Shown here one piece after another: positions 14,396 to 21,796 of a stretch of DNA of 40,597 nt. The DNA comes from an uncultured Oscillospiraceae bacterium (GTDB lineage Bacteria; Bacillota; Clostridia; Oscillospirales; Oscillospiraceae): contig CAKUPH010000008.1 of NCBI GenBank assembly GCA_934675115.1, forward strand, positions 1 to 40,597, written 5' to 3'. Numbering within the stretch: the stretch's first letter is position 1; the number at the start of each line of letters is the position of its first letter. A program made the position numbers and the translations under genes. The notes under the pieces are model-generated. The model saw only the letters and a list, made by a program, of their open reading frames with translations, ran no database searches and was not told the origin of the DNA.

Positions 14396-15967
14396 ATGGC
14401 GCTCAAGCGGGGGCAGGAAAAATTCGATACAAACGGCGACGGCCGTCTCACCGGCCGGGAGCAGGCAAACTGGTATCTCCACACCTACGGGGTCGATCTG
14501 GAGCGGGCAGAGCGCCGCTGCAAGCAGCTGGAAAACCAGAATCTTGAGCAGTGGCTGTCCCACTGGTCGGGCCAGCTGTGCATGCTCTACGATTCCGCCC
14601 TGAGCAGCGCCAGGGAACTGGCTCCGGCGTGGAGCCCGGCGCAGGAAAAGCTGACCGGGCAGGCGTTCCTCTACGCCCTCACCTCCGGGGTGATCGAGGG
14701 CGGGCTCTGGAACCGCACCATGGTCACCGGCTCCGGCGTCACCGTGCGCCGGACGGCCTACCAGCCCTTTCAGATGCTGGTGACGGCCTTTTTCCGCACC
14801 CGGAAGCTGCCCTGCTCCGTGGACGACGTCCGCCGGGCCGCGCTGGACCGCGTCCCGCTGTTTCAGGAGGAGGGCATCCTCCAACGGCGGTGGCTGGGCC
14901 GGTTCTGGGCGGGCGTCATCAGCTGGCTGCCCCGGTACAGCCGGGATAAGATCCGCCCGGACGCGCTGTATGCGCTGTTCCGCGCCATGCGGGAGTGCCG
15001 CGGCATCTTCCGGGGCGGCGAGGACGCGGAGCAGTTCGACCGGGAGTACGACGCGCTGATGGACTGCTGGCAGGAGTACTCCCTGCTCCACCCGGACGAG
15101 ACGCAGGCGCTGGACGCTCTGCGAAGCTGGGACGCGGCGCACTGGGACGAGGAGCGCTGCGAGTGCGCGGAGCGGGATCTGCTGATGTGCCGGTTCCCGG
15201 CGGAGTTCCGGGGGCTGAGCATCCGGGAGCTGGAAAACTGGGAGGCCGAGAGCGAGCTGAGCGAAATTTACCAGAAGGACCCCAGGCAGGCCATCCGGAT
15301 GTGGCGGACGCTGCTGGACGCGGCGGGTCCCGCCCTGAAGCGCCAAAGCCCGCCGCGCGACGATGACGCAGAGGATGACGAAGATGCGCTCTGCCCGCCC
15401 CCCGATCTGGCGGAGCTTCTGGTGGGCGAGATGTTCGAGGTGGTGGATCAGCCCCGGGCGCTGGTCCCCATTCTGGATGAGCTGGAGGACGACGCCTTTG
15501 CCCGGCAGGTCTTTCAGAGCGCATACGTGGGAATTTTCCACGAAAACGTGCTCAACGCCTGCCTAAAGCTGGGCCGCACGGCCTTGCGGGGAAAGCTGCT
15601 CCGCCTGCTGGACGAAAATCCATTCCGACATGAGCCGCTGGAGTTGGACGAGCCGGAGCCGCCGCAGGCGGCGGAACCGTGGTGCAGCCCCGTGCCCAAG
15701 GCTCCCGCCGCCCCGGAATATACCGGCCCGCGGACCATTCTCACCTACTGCACAGTGGCCTTCCCCGGCGGCGGGCGGACCTACGCCTACCTGACCGGCG
15801 GTCTGGTGCTGAACCCCGGGGACTGGGTGCTGGTCCCCTTCGGCCCCACCGGGGCCCAGCGGAAGGGCCAGATCCGGGAGGTGCTCCGCTGTCTGCCGGA
15901 AAACGCCCCGTGGCCGCCCCAGCTGACCAAAACGGTGCTGGGCCGGGCCGGCGCACCGGGGCAATAA
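14396..15967 (+). CDS. Unrecognised 523-residue protein with N-terminal EF-hand loop and PriA-like C-terminal segment
   Basis: No family is recognised over most of its length. Residues 11-22 (DTNGDGRLTGRE) form a textbook 12-residue EF-hand calcium loop with D, N, D, T and E at positions 1, 3, 5, 9 and 12; it occurs once, at the very N-terminus. The middle is helical and rich in Trp, Arg and Cys (for example CECAERDLLMC). An acidic linker follows (DDDAEDDEDALCPPPD), then a helical segment rich in Leu and Glu. The last 65 residues, with YAYLTGGLVLNPGDWVLVPF and GQI, resemble the small beta-barrel at the N-terminus of the primosomal helicase PriA. No signal peptide or membrane helix is evident. 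It stands alone with its own promoter and terminator. A DNA-associated role is only a guess from the C-terminal likeness. Confidence 0.75.
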   Translation: MALKRGQEKFDTNGDGRLTGREQANWYLHTYGVDLERAERRCKQLENQNLEQWLSHWSGQLCMLYDSALSSARELAPAWSPAQEKLTGQAFLYALTSGVIEGGLWNRTMVTGSGVTVRRTAYQPFQMLVTAFFRTRKLPCSVDDVRRAALDRVPLFQEEGILQRRWLGRFWAGVISWLPRYSRDKIRPDALYALFRAMRECRGIFRGGEDAEQFDREYDALMDCWQEYSLLHPDETQALDALRSWDAAHWDEERCECAERDLLMCRFPAEFRGLSIRELENWEAESELSEIYQKDPRQAIRMWRTLLDAAGPALKRQSPPRDDDAEDDEDALCPPPDLAELLVGEMFEVVDQPRALVPILDELEDDAFARQVFQSAYVGIFHENVLNACLKLGRTALRGKLLRLLDENPFRHEPLELDEPEPPQAAEPWCSPVPKAPAAPEYTGPRTILTYCTVAFPGGGRTYAYLTGGLVLNPGDWVLVPFGPTGAQRKGQIREVLRCLPENAPWPPQLTKTVLGRAGAPGQ

Positions 15968-16036
15968 ACCGACCATAATGCAAAAGAGGACCTTGCTTCC
16001 GGGGTGTCCAGTTAAGAAAATATGATAAGGCAAGAG

Positions 16037-16076
16037 AGAAACAGTATAGCTTCGGCTATGCCGTTTCTTTCATTTT
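16037..16076 (+). terminator. Terminator after the EF-hand protein gene
   Basis: A hairpin with AGAAAC/GTTTCT outer arms and TATAGC/GCTATG inner arms around a TTCG tetraloop ends in CTTTCATTTTT. Confidence 0.7.
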
Positions 16077-16163
16077 TACCTGCTGTCTAGTACGTTGGAC
16101 ATTTCAAAAATTCCGATACCATTGTAGGTAGATATCTACTACGGAAAAAATTCTTACATTTCC

Positions 16164-16192
16164 TTGACAAATCGTACTCCCGGTGCTATGGT
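16164..16192 (+). promoter_or_regulatory. Promoter of the T-box-brnQ transcript
   Basis: TTGACA (16164-16169) is 17 bases from TATGGT (16187-16192); an alternative TATACT follows at 16194. Transcription would start just before the T-box stem I. Confidence 0.6.
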
Positions 16193-16202
16193 TTATACTA
16201 CA

Positions 16203-16486
16203 AGTGAATCGAAAAGCGATGACGAAGACGGATCTGTCGGCAAGTCTCACAGAGAGCCGGGGTTGGTGGAAGCCCGGCAGACAGCCCTCAAAACATCCCA
16301 TCCCTTCCGAGCTGAGGTCCCCAAAGCACCGGTGAGTAGGGCCCTCCGCGCAGGCTGCGTAAGTGCCTAGGGCTTGTTGGAGCCTGAAGAGCGGCGCGGC
16401 GTCATTGCCGCGCAATTTGAGTGGTACCGCGGGTATTTGGAAACAAAGACTCGTCTCAAAGGAATTTGAGACGAGTCTTTTATTTT
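16203..16486 (+). promoter_or_regulatory. T-box riboswitch controlling brnQ, probably isoleucine-sensing
   Basis: The leader has the T-box landmarks in order: a long stem I with the GATGACGAAGA entry and an AGAGAGCCGGGG...CCCGGC distal arm, then the conserved antiterminator sequence GAGTGGTACCGCGGG (about 16421-16435) that pairs with the uncharged tRNA acceptor. A perfect 16-bp terminator stem (16445-16460 with 16465-16480) and TATTTTTT follow. The most likely specifier codon is ATC at 16295-16297, in CAAAACATCCC just before the lower stem, which would read tRNA-Ile; this depends on the folding. Low charged tRNA-Ile would then switch on the downstream transporter. Confidence 0.9.
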
Positions 16487-16504
16487 TTACAAAGGGGTAA
16501 AAAT

Positions 16505-17833
16505 ATGAAACTGAGCAAGAAAAATATGGTCCTTGTGAGCTTTATGCTCTTCTCCCTGTTCTTCGGCGCGGGGAACCTGATCTTTCCTCCCTTTCTGGGG
16601 CAGAACGCGGGCGGCAGCACCGTCCCGGCCATGATTGGCTTTCTGGCGACGGCGGTGCTGCTCCCTGTGCTGGGCGTTATCGTCGTGGCCCGGTTCGACG
16701 GGCTGGACAAGCTGGGCCGACAGGTGGGGCCGCACTTCTCCATCGTCTTTACCGTGCTGATCTACCTCTCCATCGGCCCCGGCCTCGGCATTCCCCGGGC
16801 GGCCTCCGTCCCCTTTGAGATGGCGGTGGCTCCGTATCTCCCCGCCGGAGCAAACGCGAAGATCTGGATGCTGGTCTATTCCCTGCTGTTCTTTCTGGTG
16901 GCGCTGTGGCTGTGCCTGAACCCAGGCAAGCTGGTGGACCGCATCGGCCATATCCTGACGCCCAGCCTGCTGATCCTGCTGGTGTTCCTGTTCATCAGCT
17001 TTCTGTTCCGGGGCGAGGTCAGCGTGGCGCAGGCTCAGCCCGCCTATGAGAGCGTCCCCCTGCTCAAGGGCTTTTCCGAGGGCTACCAGACCATGGACAC
17101 CATCGCCGCGCTGAACTTCGGGCTGGTCATCGCTACCACGCTGGGTTCCTTCGGCCTGATGGAAAAGCGGGACATGATGCGCCACACGCTGCTGGCCGGG
17201 ATCTTCGCCGGGACCATTCTCGCCCTCGTCTACATCATGCTGTCCTATATGGGCATGTGCAGCTCCGGTGTGTACGAGATCCAGGAAAACGGCGCGTGGA
17301 CCCTGCGCTGCATCGTCTACCAGCTCTTCGGCAGCTCCGGCGCGGTGCTGCTGGCCGCCATCTTCACGCTGGCCTGCCTCACCACCTGCGTAGGACTCAT
17401 CAACTCCATCTCCCAGTATTTCTCCGTGCTGTTCAAACGGCTCACCTACCGCCAGTGGGTGTTTCTGATCGTCGGCTTCGCCTTTCTCATCTGCAACCTC
17501 GGCCTGACGGTCATCCTCAGCATCTCCATCCCCGTGCTCAACGCCATTTACCCCGTCTCCATCGTCCTCATCCTGCTGGGGCTGAGCCACCGGCTCTGGG
17601 CCGGAAACCGCCTTGTCTATCCCATGGTGGTGGCGGGGACGGGCTGCGTCAGCGTCATCTATGCGCTGGATAAGATCGGCTGCCCCCTCGGCATTTTCGG
17701 GACGCTGTGCCGGAGGCTCCCCCTCTACGAGGAGGGCTTCTGCTGGGTCAGCATCGCCGCCGTCATGCTGGCGCTCAGCCTGCTGCTCCGCCCCGTCCTC
17801 GCCGGGAAGGCGGAAAAAAGCCGGGCGGTTTGA
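16505..17833 (+). CDS. brnQ: Branched-chain amino acid transporter BrnQ (LIVCS family)
   Basis: A 442-residue membrane protein that imports leucine, isoleucine and valine with sodium or protons. It opens MKLSKKNMVLVSFMLFSLFF followed by GAGNLIFPPFLGQNAG, the family's signature first helix and loop, and has about 12 membrane segments, including the conserved GPGLGIPRAA region and the SFGLMEKRDMM loop. The frame is open further upstream, but the ATG at 16505 follows AAAGGGGTA and gives the normal N-terminus. The T-box leader fits its role: the cell raises uptake when branched-chain tRNA is uncharged. Confidence 0.95.
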   Translation: MKLSKKNMVLVSFMLFSLFFGAGNLIFPPFLGQNAGGSTVPAMIGFLATAVLLPVLGVIVVARFDGLDKLGRQVGPHFSIVFTVLIYLSIGPGLGIPRAASVPFEMAVAPYLPAGANAKIWMLVYSLLFFLVALWLCLNPGKLVDRIGHILTPSLLILLVFLFISFLFRGEVSVAQAQPAYESVPLLKGFSEGYQTMDTIAALNFGLVIATTLGSFGLMEKRDMMRHTLLAGIFAGTILALVYIMLSYMGMCSSGVYEIQENGAWTLRCIVYQLFGSSGAVLLAAIFTLACLTTCVGLINSISQYFSVLFKRLTYRQWVFLIVGFAFLICNLGLTVILSISIPVLNAIYPVSIVLILLGLSHRLWAGNRLVYPMVVAGTGCVSVIYALDKIGCPLGIFGTLCRRLPLYEEGFCWVSIAAVMLALSLLLRPVLAGKAEKSRAV

Positions 17834-17900
17834 ACCGGCGGCGCAATCGCGGCCCGTCTGGCACGGAAGCCATGCGAAACAAGCAAGCACTTTTCACCAT

Positions 17901-17957
17901 AAAAAACAGCCCCGCCCGATCCGCAGGTCTTACCGGCTTGTCCGGATCGGGCGGGGC
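17901..17957 (-). terminator. Hairpin with leftward U-run between brnQ and the phage remnant
   Basis: GCCCCGCCCGATCCG and its complement (17909-17923 with 17943-17957) enclose a 19-base loop; on the minus strand the stem is followed by TGTTTTTT. It could end minus-strand readthrough from the phage remnant. Confidence 0.55.
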
Positions 17958-18007
17958 ATCCTGATATTGCAGGAATAAAAAAGCGAACCATCACTTTCGT
18001 GACAGGT

Positions 18008-18053
18008 AAAAATAACGGGCATCCGGTATTGACACCGGATGCCCGTTATTTTT
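18008..18053. terminator. Perfect 20-bp bidirectional terminator
   Basis: Arms 18008-18027 and 18034-18053 are exact complements around a six-base loop, with A- and T-runs at the ends. It separates brnQ from the phage-remnant genes and can work in both directions. Confidence 0.8.
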
Positions 18054-18128
18054 CTGCCGCCCCGCGGGACAGGCCGCGCGTTCACAGGTCCGGTCTGAAC
18101 CGGTTCCGCAAACACCCATCTGTGCGGG

Positions 18129-18308
18129 TCAGCTTAGGACAATGCGCCGCCCGTCGGGGGTATATGCCCTATGCTCCCGGAGATAGTCGAGGGGATCTTC
18201 CTGCGTGTGGTACTCTGCGCCGCCCTCGACAAGGAATACGCTTCCGGCACCCGAGCGGGCCTTCAAAAACTCCCGCAAAGCCGCAAGTCTGGCTTCAACG
18301 GCTGCCAT
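18129..18308 (-). CDS. Small phage-associated hypothetical protein
   Basis: A product of 59 residues, MAAVEARLAALREFLKARSG followed by a segment with EYHTQEDPLDYLREH and an end of YTPDGRRIVLS. No domain of known function is recognised; short proteins with this DPLDYLxEHGAYTPDG-like ending accompany prophage modules in Firmicutes. An ATG nine bases upstream (18317) overlaps the GGAGG, so the second ATG is preferred. It overlaps the end of another truncated phage gene on the same strand and lies in the debris beside tRNA-Arg. It may no longer be expressed. Confidence 0.5.
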   Translation of the reverse strand: MAAVEARLAALREFLKARSGAGSVFLVEGGAEYHTQEDPLDYLREHRAYTPDGRRIVLS

Positions 18309-18480
18309 CGGTTTCATCCCTCCATTTCTCCAATTCCCGCAGCTGCTCCAGAATGTCTGCCTGTTCGGTCAGCTTCAAGGAATGCTCCAGTATCGAGCGG
18401 GCAGCGGTTATACGGGCTTGTGTCGGCTCCTCTCCATCCTCCATGATTTCCCTCAGAGTAGACAGGGCCTGGGAAAGCGT
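18295..18480 (-). pseudogene. C-terminal remnant of a phage packaging-type protein
   Basis: The minus strand is open from about 18480 to a TGA at 18295 and encodes SQALSTLREIMEDGEEPTQA, then RITAARSILEHSLKLTEQAD and ILEQLRELEKWRDE. This matches the C-terminal helical part of phage proteins with an N-terminal helix-turn-helix that resemble small terminase subunits; the N-terminal half is missing. The break at about 18480 coincides with the start of the integrase remnant on the opposite strand, pointing to a deletion junction. The family call is from memory of its pattern and is tentative. Confidence 0.5.
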
Positions 18481-18625
18481 TAACGGTGTGGACAGTGTTT
18501 CTATTTCAAAGCGTCTTGGTCATGCACAGGTGAGCACCACGGCGAATATCTATGCCCATGTCATGGAGAAAGCAGGCCAACGGAACGCAGATATTTTGGC
18601 CGATACATTTTTGAAAAATGCCTGA
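18481..18625 (+). pseudogene. C-terminal remnant of a Tn916/phage-type tyrosine integrase
   Basis: The plus strand encodes GVDSVSISKRLGHAQVSTTA and NIYAHVMEKAGQRNADILAD before a stop at 18625. This is the C-terminal catalytic box of a tyrosine recombinase: the LGHA motif is present and the nucleophile tyrosine is in NIYAH. The rest of the enzyme (about 300 residues) is absent. It points at the 3' end of tRNA-Arg, the usual attachment site for such elements, so a prophage or conjugative element once integrated here and was largely deleted. Confidence 0.8.
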
Positions 18626-18695
18626 GTTTTGAGGGCGAGTTGAACTAAAGTTGAATTATTCGACTTTTCCCATTTTTGAAAATGCCAAAAAAGTG

Positions 18696-18736
18696 ACGAA
18701 AAAGCCTTGAAACTTGACGTTTCAAGGCTTTTTCGT
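18696..18736. terminator. Perfect 18-bp terminator downstream of tRNA-Arg
   Basis: ACGAAAAAGCCTTGAAAC and its complement (18696-18713 with 18719-18736) enclose a five-base loop. The stem starts immediately at the tRNA 3' CCA and includes the U-run for the minus strand. Confidence 0.85.
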
Positions 18737-18812
18737 GGTACGGCTGAAGGGATTCGAACCCCCGACCTTTTGGTTCGTAGCCAAACACTCTATCCAGCTG
18801 AGCTACAGCCGC
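18736..18812 (-). tRNA. tRNA-Arg (anticodon ACG)
   Basis: The minus strand folds into a complete cloverleaf: acceptor GCGGCTG/CAGCCGT, D-arm AGCTCAGCTGGATAGAGT, anticodon loop CTACGAA with anticodon ACG, T-loop GGTTCGAATCC, discriminator A and an encoded CCA. ACG (read as ICG) decodes CGU, CGC and CGA. Confidence 0.97.
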
Positions 18813-18849
18813 ATACCGTCTTTCGAGGTCTCCCTCAGACAGCTTATTT

Positions 18850-18878
18850 ATATTAGCACACTATTTTTGAAAATGCAA
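18850..18878 (-). promoter_or_regulatory. Promoter of tRNA-Arg
   Basis: On the minus strand TTGCAT (18873-18878) and TAATAT (18850-18855) are 17 bases apart, 37 bases before the tRNA 5' end. Confidence 0.65.
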
Positions 18879-18930
18879 GCCCTATTTTTATTTTTTCGCA
18901 ATTTTCTTTCTGATGCCCCGGGAGCGCCGG

Positions 18931-18956
18931 AAAAGCGGGGCTTCCGCCCCGCTTTT
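18931..18956 (-). terminator. Terminator after the small Gly/Cys protein
   Basis: AAAAGCGGGGC/GCCCCGCTTTT with a four-base loop forms an 11-bp stem that includes its own U-run, 16 bases past the stop codon. Confidence 0.75.
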
Positions 18957-18972
18957 CCGCAAGACCCGTTAC

Positions 18973-19113
18973 TCAGCAGCCGCAGCCACAGCCATTCCCG
19001 CAGCCGTTGCCGCAGCCGTTGCCCCATCCGCCGCAGCAGAAAATGAGCAGCAGAATAATGATGATCCACCAGCAGCCCCCGCCGCCGAATCCGCAGCCGT
19101 TATTGCACCCCAT
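18973..19113 (-). CDS. Tiny Gly/Cys/Asn-rich membrane protein (YjcZ-like)
   Basis: A 46-residue protein. It reads MGCNNGCGFGGGGCWW, then a single hydrophobic helix IIIILLLIFCC, then repeated GNGCG units ending in GCGCGC. A strong AGGAGG sits eight bases before the ATG, and a terminator follows, so it is a real gene despite its size. The single short helix with glycine-rich flanks resembles the YjcZ-type sporulation or envelope miniproteins of Firmicutes, but the many cysteines (11 of 46 residues) are unusual and could bind metal or form disulfides. Its function is unknown. Confidence 0.8.
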   Translation of the reverse strand: MGCNNGCGFGGGGCWWIIIILLLIFCCGGWGNGCGNGCGNGCGCGC

Positions 19114-19203
19114 ATGAAGTACCTCCTTTGATGTTCGGAGACGGGCGGCCCCTGCCGCCGGATCGTCTCACCCCATCCTATGTACCGTGCGGAAAAGGGT
19201 GCG

Positions 19204-19234
19204 AAAAAATGCCGCCCGGCGTTCGCCGGGCGGC
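19204..19234 (-). terminator. Terminator after the SLH gene
   Basis: GCCGCCCGGC/GCCGGGCGGC with a four-base loop is followed on the minus strand by ATTTTTT, 16 bases after the stop codon. Confidence 0.85.
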
Positions 19235-19249
19235 GCACATTCTTTTGCA

Positions 19250-20311
19250 TCAGGTTCCGGACAGCCAGCCGGAGTACCGCTGGAGCAGAGTGGCTACCTC
19301 CGCGCGGCTGGCGCTGTTTTTCGGGGAGAGCTTGTTCCCGGAGCCCTTGATGAGTCCCTCCGCCACCGCCCAAGACACGCCGTCCTGCGCAAAACCGCTG
19401 ATCTTCCCGGCGTCGGAATAACCGGACAGGTCGGCGGCGGCCGAGGTGTCATAGCCATAATAGGCCGCGTACCGCCGGAGCATCACCGCGATCTGCTCCC
19501 GGGTGACGGACTGGTCCGGCGAGAAGGTATCTGCCCCGGTGCCTGTGACGATGCCGGTCTGTGAGGCCCAAATGACGGCGTTGGAGTACCACTGGCCCTC
19601 CGCCGCGTCTGTAAAGGGCATGGAGCCGGACACCGCCGGGCTGCCCGCCAGACGGTACAGCACCGTCACCAGCATGGCCCGGTTCATGTTCGCCGTGGGC
19701 GAGAAGGTGTTGGCCCCGGTGCCGGTGAACAGCTTGTGCTCCACCACGTACATGACGGAATCATAATACCACGCACCGGTGACAACGTCGGTGAAGGGGG
19801 ACTCCACCGGCGCGGTGCCCGTGGCGGTAGTCCGCCACAGCCCCTCCGCCCCGCAGACGGCGGACGAGGACGCGGTGACCACCGTCTCCTCCTCGGCAAG
19901 GTAGCGGTGGCCCGCCTTCAGCGCGCCCCCGGCGGCAAGCTCCTCCCCCGCCGTCACGTCCAGCAGCAGAACGGACGCGGTACCGCTGCCGGAGACCCAC
20001 AGCAGGCTGGAACCGGCGGACAGCGTTACCGTTTCGCCGGAGCGGGGGTACACCATCCGGATGGAGTCGGTGGCCGTCCATGAGGGATCGGCCTGGCCAT
20101 CAGTCTGGCCATTACGTTTCGCAAGGGCTTCCTGATACACCGTGTCCAGCCCGGCAAGGCCGGTCTTCAGCGTATTGGTCAGCTGCCCGGCGTAGGTATT
20201 GTTCAGATAACTCAGGGAGATCAGCGTATTCTGCCCGCTTGCAAAGCTGAAGGCGCACAACGCCGCCACGGCGGCAAGGCCAAGGGCCGCGGCCCGGATC
20301 AATTTCTTCAT
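19250..20311 (-). CDS. Secreted protein with three S-layer homology (SLH) domains
   Basis: A 353-residue exported protein. An N-terminal signal peptide (MKKLIRAAALGLAAVAALCA, cleavage near residue 25) precedes a region of about 145 residues without recognisable domain, then three SLH repeats at about 172-225, 233-285 and 297-348. Each has the FTDV/A..WY or YSDAG..F and AV..G/KL..GTG..TFSP pattern followed by R-A/E. SLH domains hold proteins on secondary cell-wall polymers, so this is a surface protein. Its ATG overlaps the stop codon of rex (ATGA), so the two are probably co-transcribed, an unexpected pairing. Confidence 0.92.
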   Translation of the reverse strand: MKKLIRAAALGLAAVAALCAFSFASGQNTLISLSYLNNTYAGQLTNTLKTGLAGLDTVYQEALAKRNGQTDGQADPSWTATDSIRMVYPRSGETVTLSAGSSLLWVSGSGTASVLLLDVTAGEELAAGGALKAGHRYLAEEETVVTASSSAVCGAEGLWRTTATGTAPVESPFTDVVTGAWYYDSVMYVVEHKLFTGTGANTFSPTANMNRAMLVTVLYRLAGSPAVSGSMPFTDAAEGQWYSNAVIWASQTGIVTGTGADTFSPDQSVTREQIAVMLRRYAAYYGYDTSAAADLSGYSDAGKISGFAQDGVSWAVAEGLIKGSGNKLSPKNSASRAEVATLLQRYSGWLSGT

Positions 20312-20946
20312 AGCTCGTCCTCAGAGATCATGTAGCTCAGGGTGAGAAGGCTGTCCGCGAAGTGGACGTCCTCCACCTTTACCTTTTCCACGTCGGCAAG
20401 GGGAAGCTCCTCATTGGTGAAGTTCCAGATGCCCTGAATGCCGCTGCGCACCAGCCGCCGGGCGCTCTCCGCCGCCACCGGAGCGGGCACGGTGAGTACG
20501 CCCACGCTGACATTGTGCTCCCTGACGTAATTTTCCACCATGTCGATGTGGTAGACGGGCACGCCGCCCAGCCGGGTGCCCACGATGGTGGGCTCCACGT
20601 CAAAGGCGGCCACCAGCCGGAAGCCGTTGAAGCGGAAGGGGAAATTTTCGATCAGCGCCCGGCCCAGGTTGCCCGCGCCCAGAATGATGGCGGTATGGTT
20701 CCGGTTCATGCCCAGAATTTCCGCCACCTCGCCCCGAAGGCGCTCCACATTATAGCCGTAGCCCTGCTGCCCGAACTCGCCGAAGCAGGACAGATCCTGC
20801 CGGATCTGGGAGGCGGTCAGCCCCATGGACTTGGCAAGGGCACTGGAGGAAATGCGGACGGAGCCGCTGCGGTAAAGATCGTCCAGATGGCGGTAATAGC
20901 GGGGCAGGCGGCGGATCACCGCGGTGGAAACCCGGTCTTTTTTCAT
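20308..20946 (-). CDS. rex: Redox-sensing transcriptional repressor Rex
   Basis: A 212-residue DNA-binding sensor of the NADH/NAD+ ratio that represses fermentation and hydrogen or butyrate genes when NAD+ is plentiful. The N-terminal winged helix contains STAVIRRLPRYYRHL and SSSALAKSMGLTASQIRQDL; the Rossmann half starts with IILGAGNLGRAL (GAGNLG at about 90-95). The frame extends further upstream, but the ATG at 20946 (MKKDRVSTAV) matches the family's N-terminus. It overlaps the SLH gene by four bases. Rex-like palindromes lie in its own upstream region, consistent with autoregulation. Confidence 0.96.
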   Translation of the reverse strand: MKKDRVSTAVIRRLPRYYRHLDDLYRSGSVRISSSALAKSMGLTASQIRQDLSCFGEFGQQGYGYNVERLRGEVAEILGMNRNHTAIILGAGNLGRALIENFPFRFNGFRLVAAFDVEPTIVGTRLGGVPVYHIDMVENYVREHNVSVGVLTVPAPVAAESARRLVRSGIQGIWNFTNEELPLADVEKVKVEDVHFADSLLTLSYMISEDEL

Positions 20947-20961
20947 ATGCACACCCGCTTT

Positions 20962-20979
20962 CTGTTGAATATCCAACAG
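20962..20979. promoter_or_regulatory. Possible Rex operator in the rex leader
   Basis: An 18-bp dyad CTGTTGAATATCCAACAG lies 15 bases before the rex start. It has the length and TGTT...AACA core of the Rex box (TTGTTAA-N4-TTAACAA) but differs at several arm positions. Two further partial matches occur at 21012-21029 (TTGTTAAAATTTTCTCAG) and 21054-21072 (TTGTCAA then TTAACAA with a five-base spacer). Confidence 0.5.
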
Positions 20980-21137
20980 TGCCGGAGATACCAGCAACCG
21001 TCGGCTTTGTATTGTTAAAATTTTCTCAGTTATTATAGCTTATTTCCTCAAAGTTGTCAATTTTTTTAACAATCTGCGCTGCCAATTTTCTCACGGAAAA
21101 CCTGTCCTCCCCTCACAATTTTTCACATTCCCCAATA

Positions 21138-21166
21138 TGTAAACCTGTTTGATTTATCAGTTGACA
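21138..21166. promoter_or_regulatory. BirA-type operator before bioY
   Basis: TGTAAAC (21138-21144) and GTTGACA (21160-21166) form an inverted repeat with a 15-base spacer, the general architecture of Firmicute biotin-repressor (BirA) sites. The right arm contains the -35 box, so bound BirA would block the promoter. Another GTTTACA lies downstream of the -10 box at 21205-21211. Confidence 0.65.
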
Positions 21167-21190
21167 TTTAACACGCCGCTATTGTATACT
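21161..21190 (+). promoter_or_regulatory. Promoter of bioY
   Basis: TTGACA (21161-21166) and TATACT (21185-21190) with an 18-base spacer, 40 bases before the bioY start. Confidence 0.75.
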
Positions 21191-21230
21191 TATTTTGCGA
21201 TTCAGTTTACATTGAAAAGGAGCCTTTCCC

Positions 21231-21776
21231 ATGAACACCGCCCGCTTCCCCGTCCGCAGTCTGGTGCTGGCCGCCCTAATGGCCGCCGTGCTGTGCATCC
21301 TCGGCCCCCTGTCTGTCCCCGTGGGCCCCATCCCCCTGTCCTTCGCCACGCTGGCCATCTACTTCATCGCCTATCTGCTGGGCTGGAAGTGGGGGACGGC
21401 CAGCGTTCTGGTGTACGTTCTTCTCGGCGCCGTGGGCCTGCCGGTGTTCTCCGGCTACTCCGGCGGCATGGGCAAGGTTCTCGGTCCCACCGGCGGCTAC
21501 ATCGTGGGCTACCTCTTTCTGGCGGTCATCGCCGGGCTGGTCATCCAGCGCACCGCCAACCGCTTTTTCCAGCTTCTCGGCATGCTGGCGGGCACCGCCG
21601 TCCTCTATGCCTTCGGCACCGCATGGTACTGCTTCCAGAGCGGCGTCGCCGTTGGGGACGCGCTGATGAAGTGCGTGTGGATCTTCATCCCCGGCGACCT
21701 CATCAAAATGGCCGCCGCCCTCACCGTGGGGCCGGTGCTCCGCCGCCGTCTGGAGCAGGCTAAGTCGTCAAGCTGA
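21231..21776 (+). CDS. bioY: Biotin transporter BioY (S component)
   Basis: A 181-residue membrane protein that binds and imports biotin, alone or with an energy-coupling-factor module. It has about six membrane helices and the family signatures LGPLSVPVGPIPLSFATLA near residues 24-42 and GAVGLPVFSGYSGGMGKVLG at about 66-85, followed by GPTGGYIVGYL. The ATG has AAAGGAG eight bases upstream. It stands alone behind a BirA-like operator, so biotin sufficiency should switch it off. A hairpin follows. Confidence 0.95.
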   Translation: MNTARFPVRSLVLAALMAAVLCILGPLSVPVGPIPLSFATLAIYFIAYLLGWKWGTASVLVYVLLGAVGLPVFSGYSGGMGKVLGPTGGYIVGYLFLAVIAGLVIQRTANRFFQLLGMLAGTAVLYAFGTAWYCFQSGVAVGDALMKCVWIFIPGDLIKMAAALTVGPVLRRRLEQAKSSS

Positions 21777-21796
21777 CCTTTACAAGCTCACGCAGG

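Noticed and set aside
17999..18480. Continuation of the integrase remnant frame upstream
   Set aside because: Only codons after about 18481 match a tyrosine recombinase; the earlier part overlaps a perfect terminator and phage genes on the other strand.
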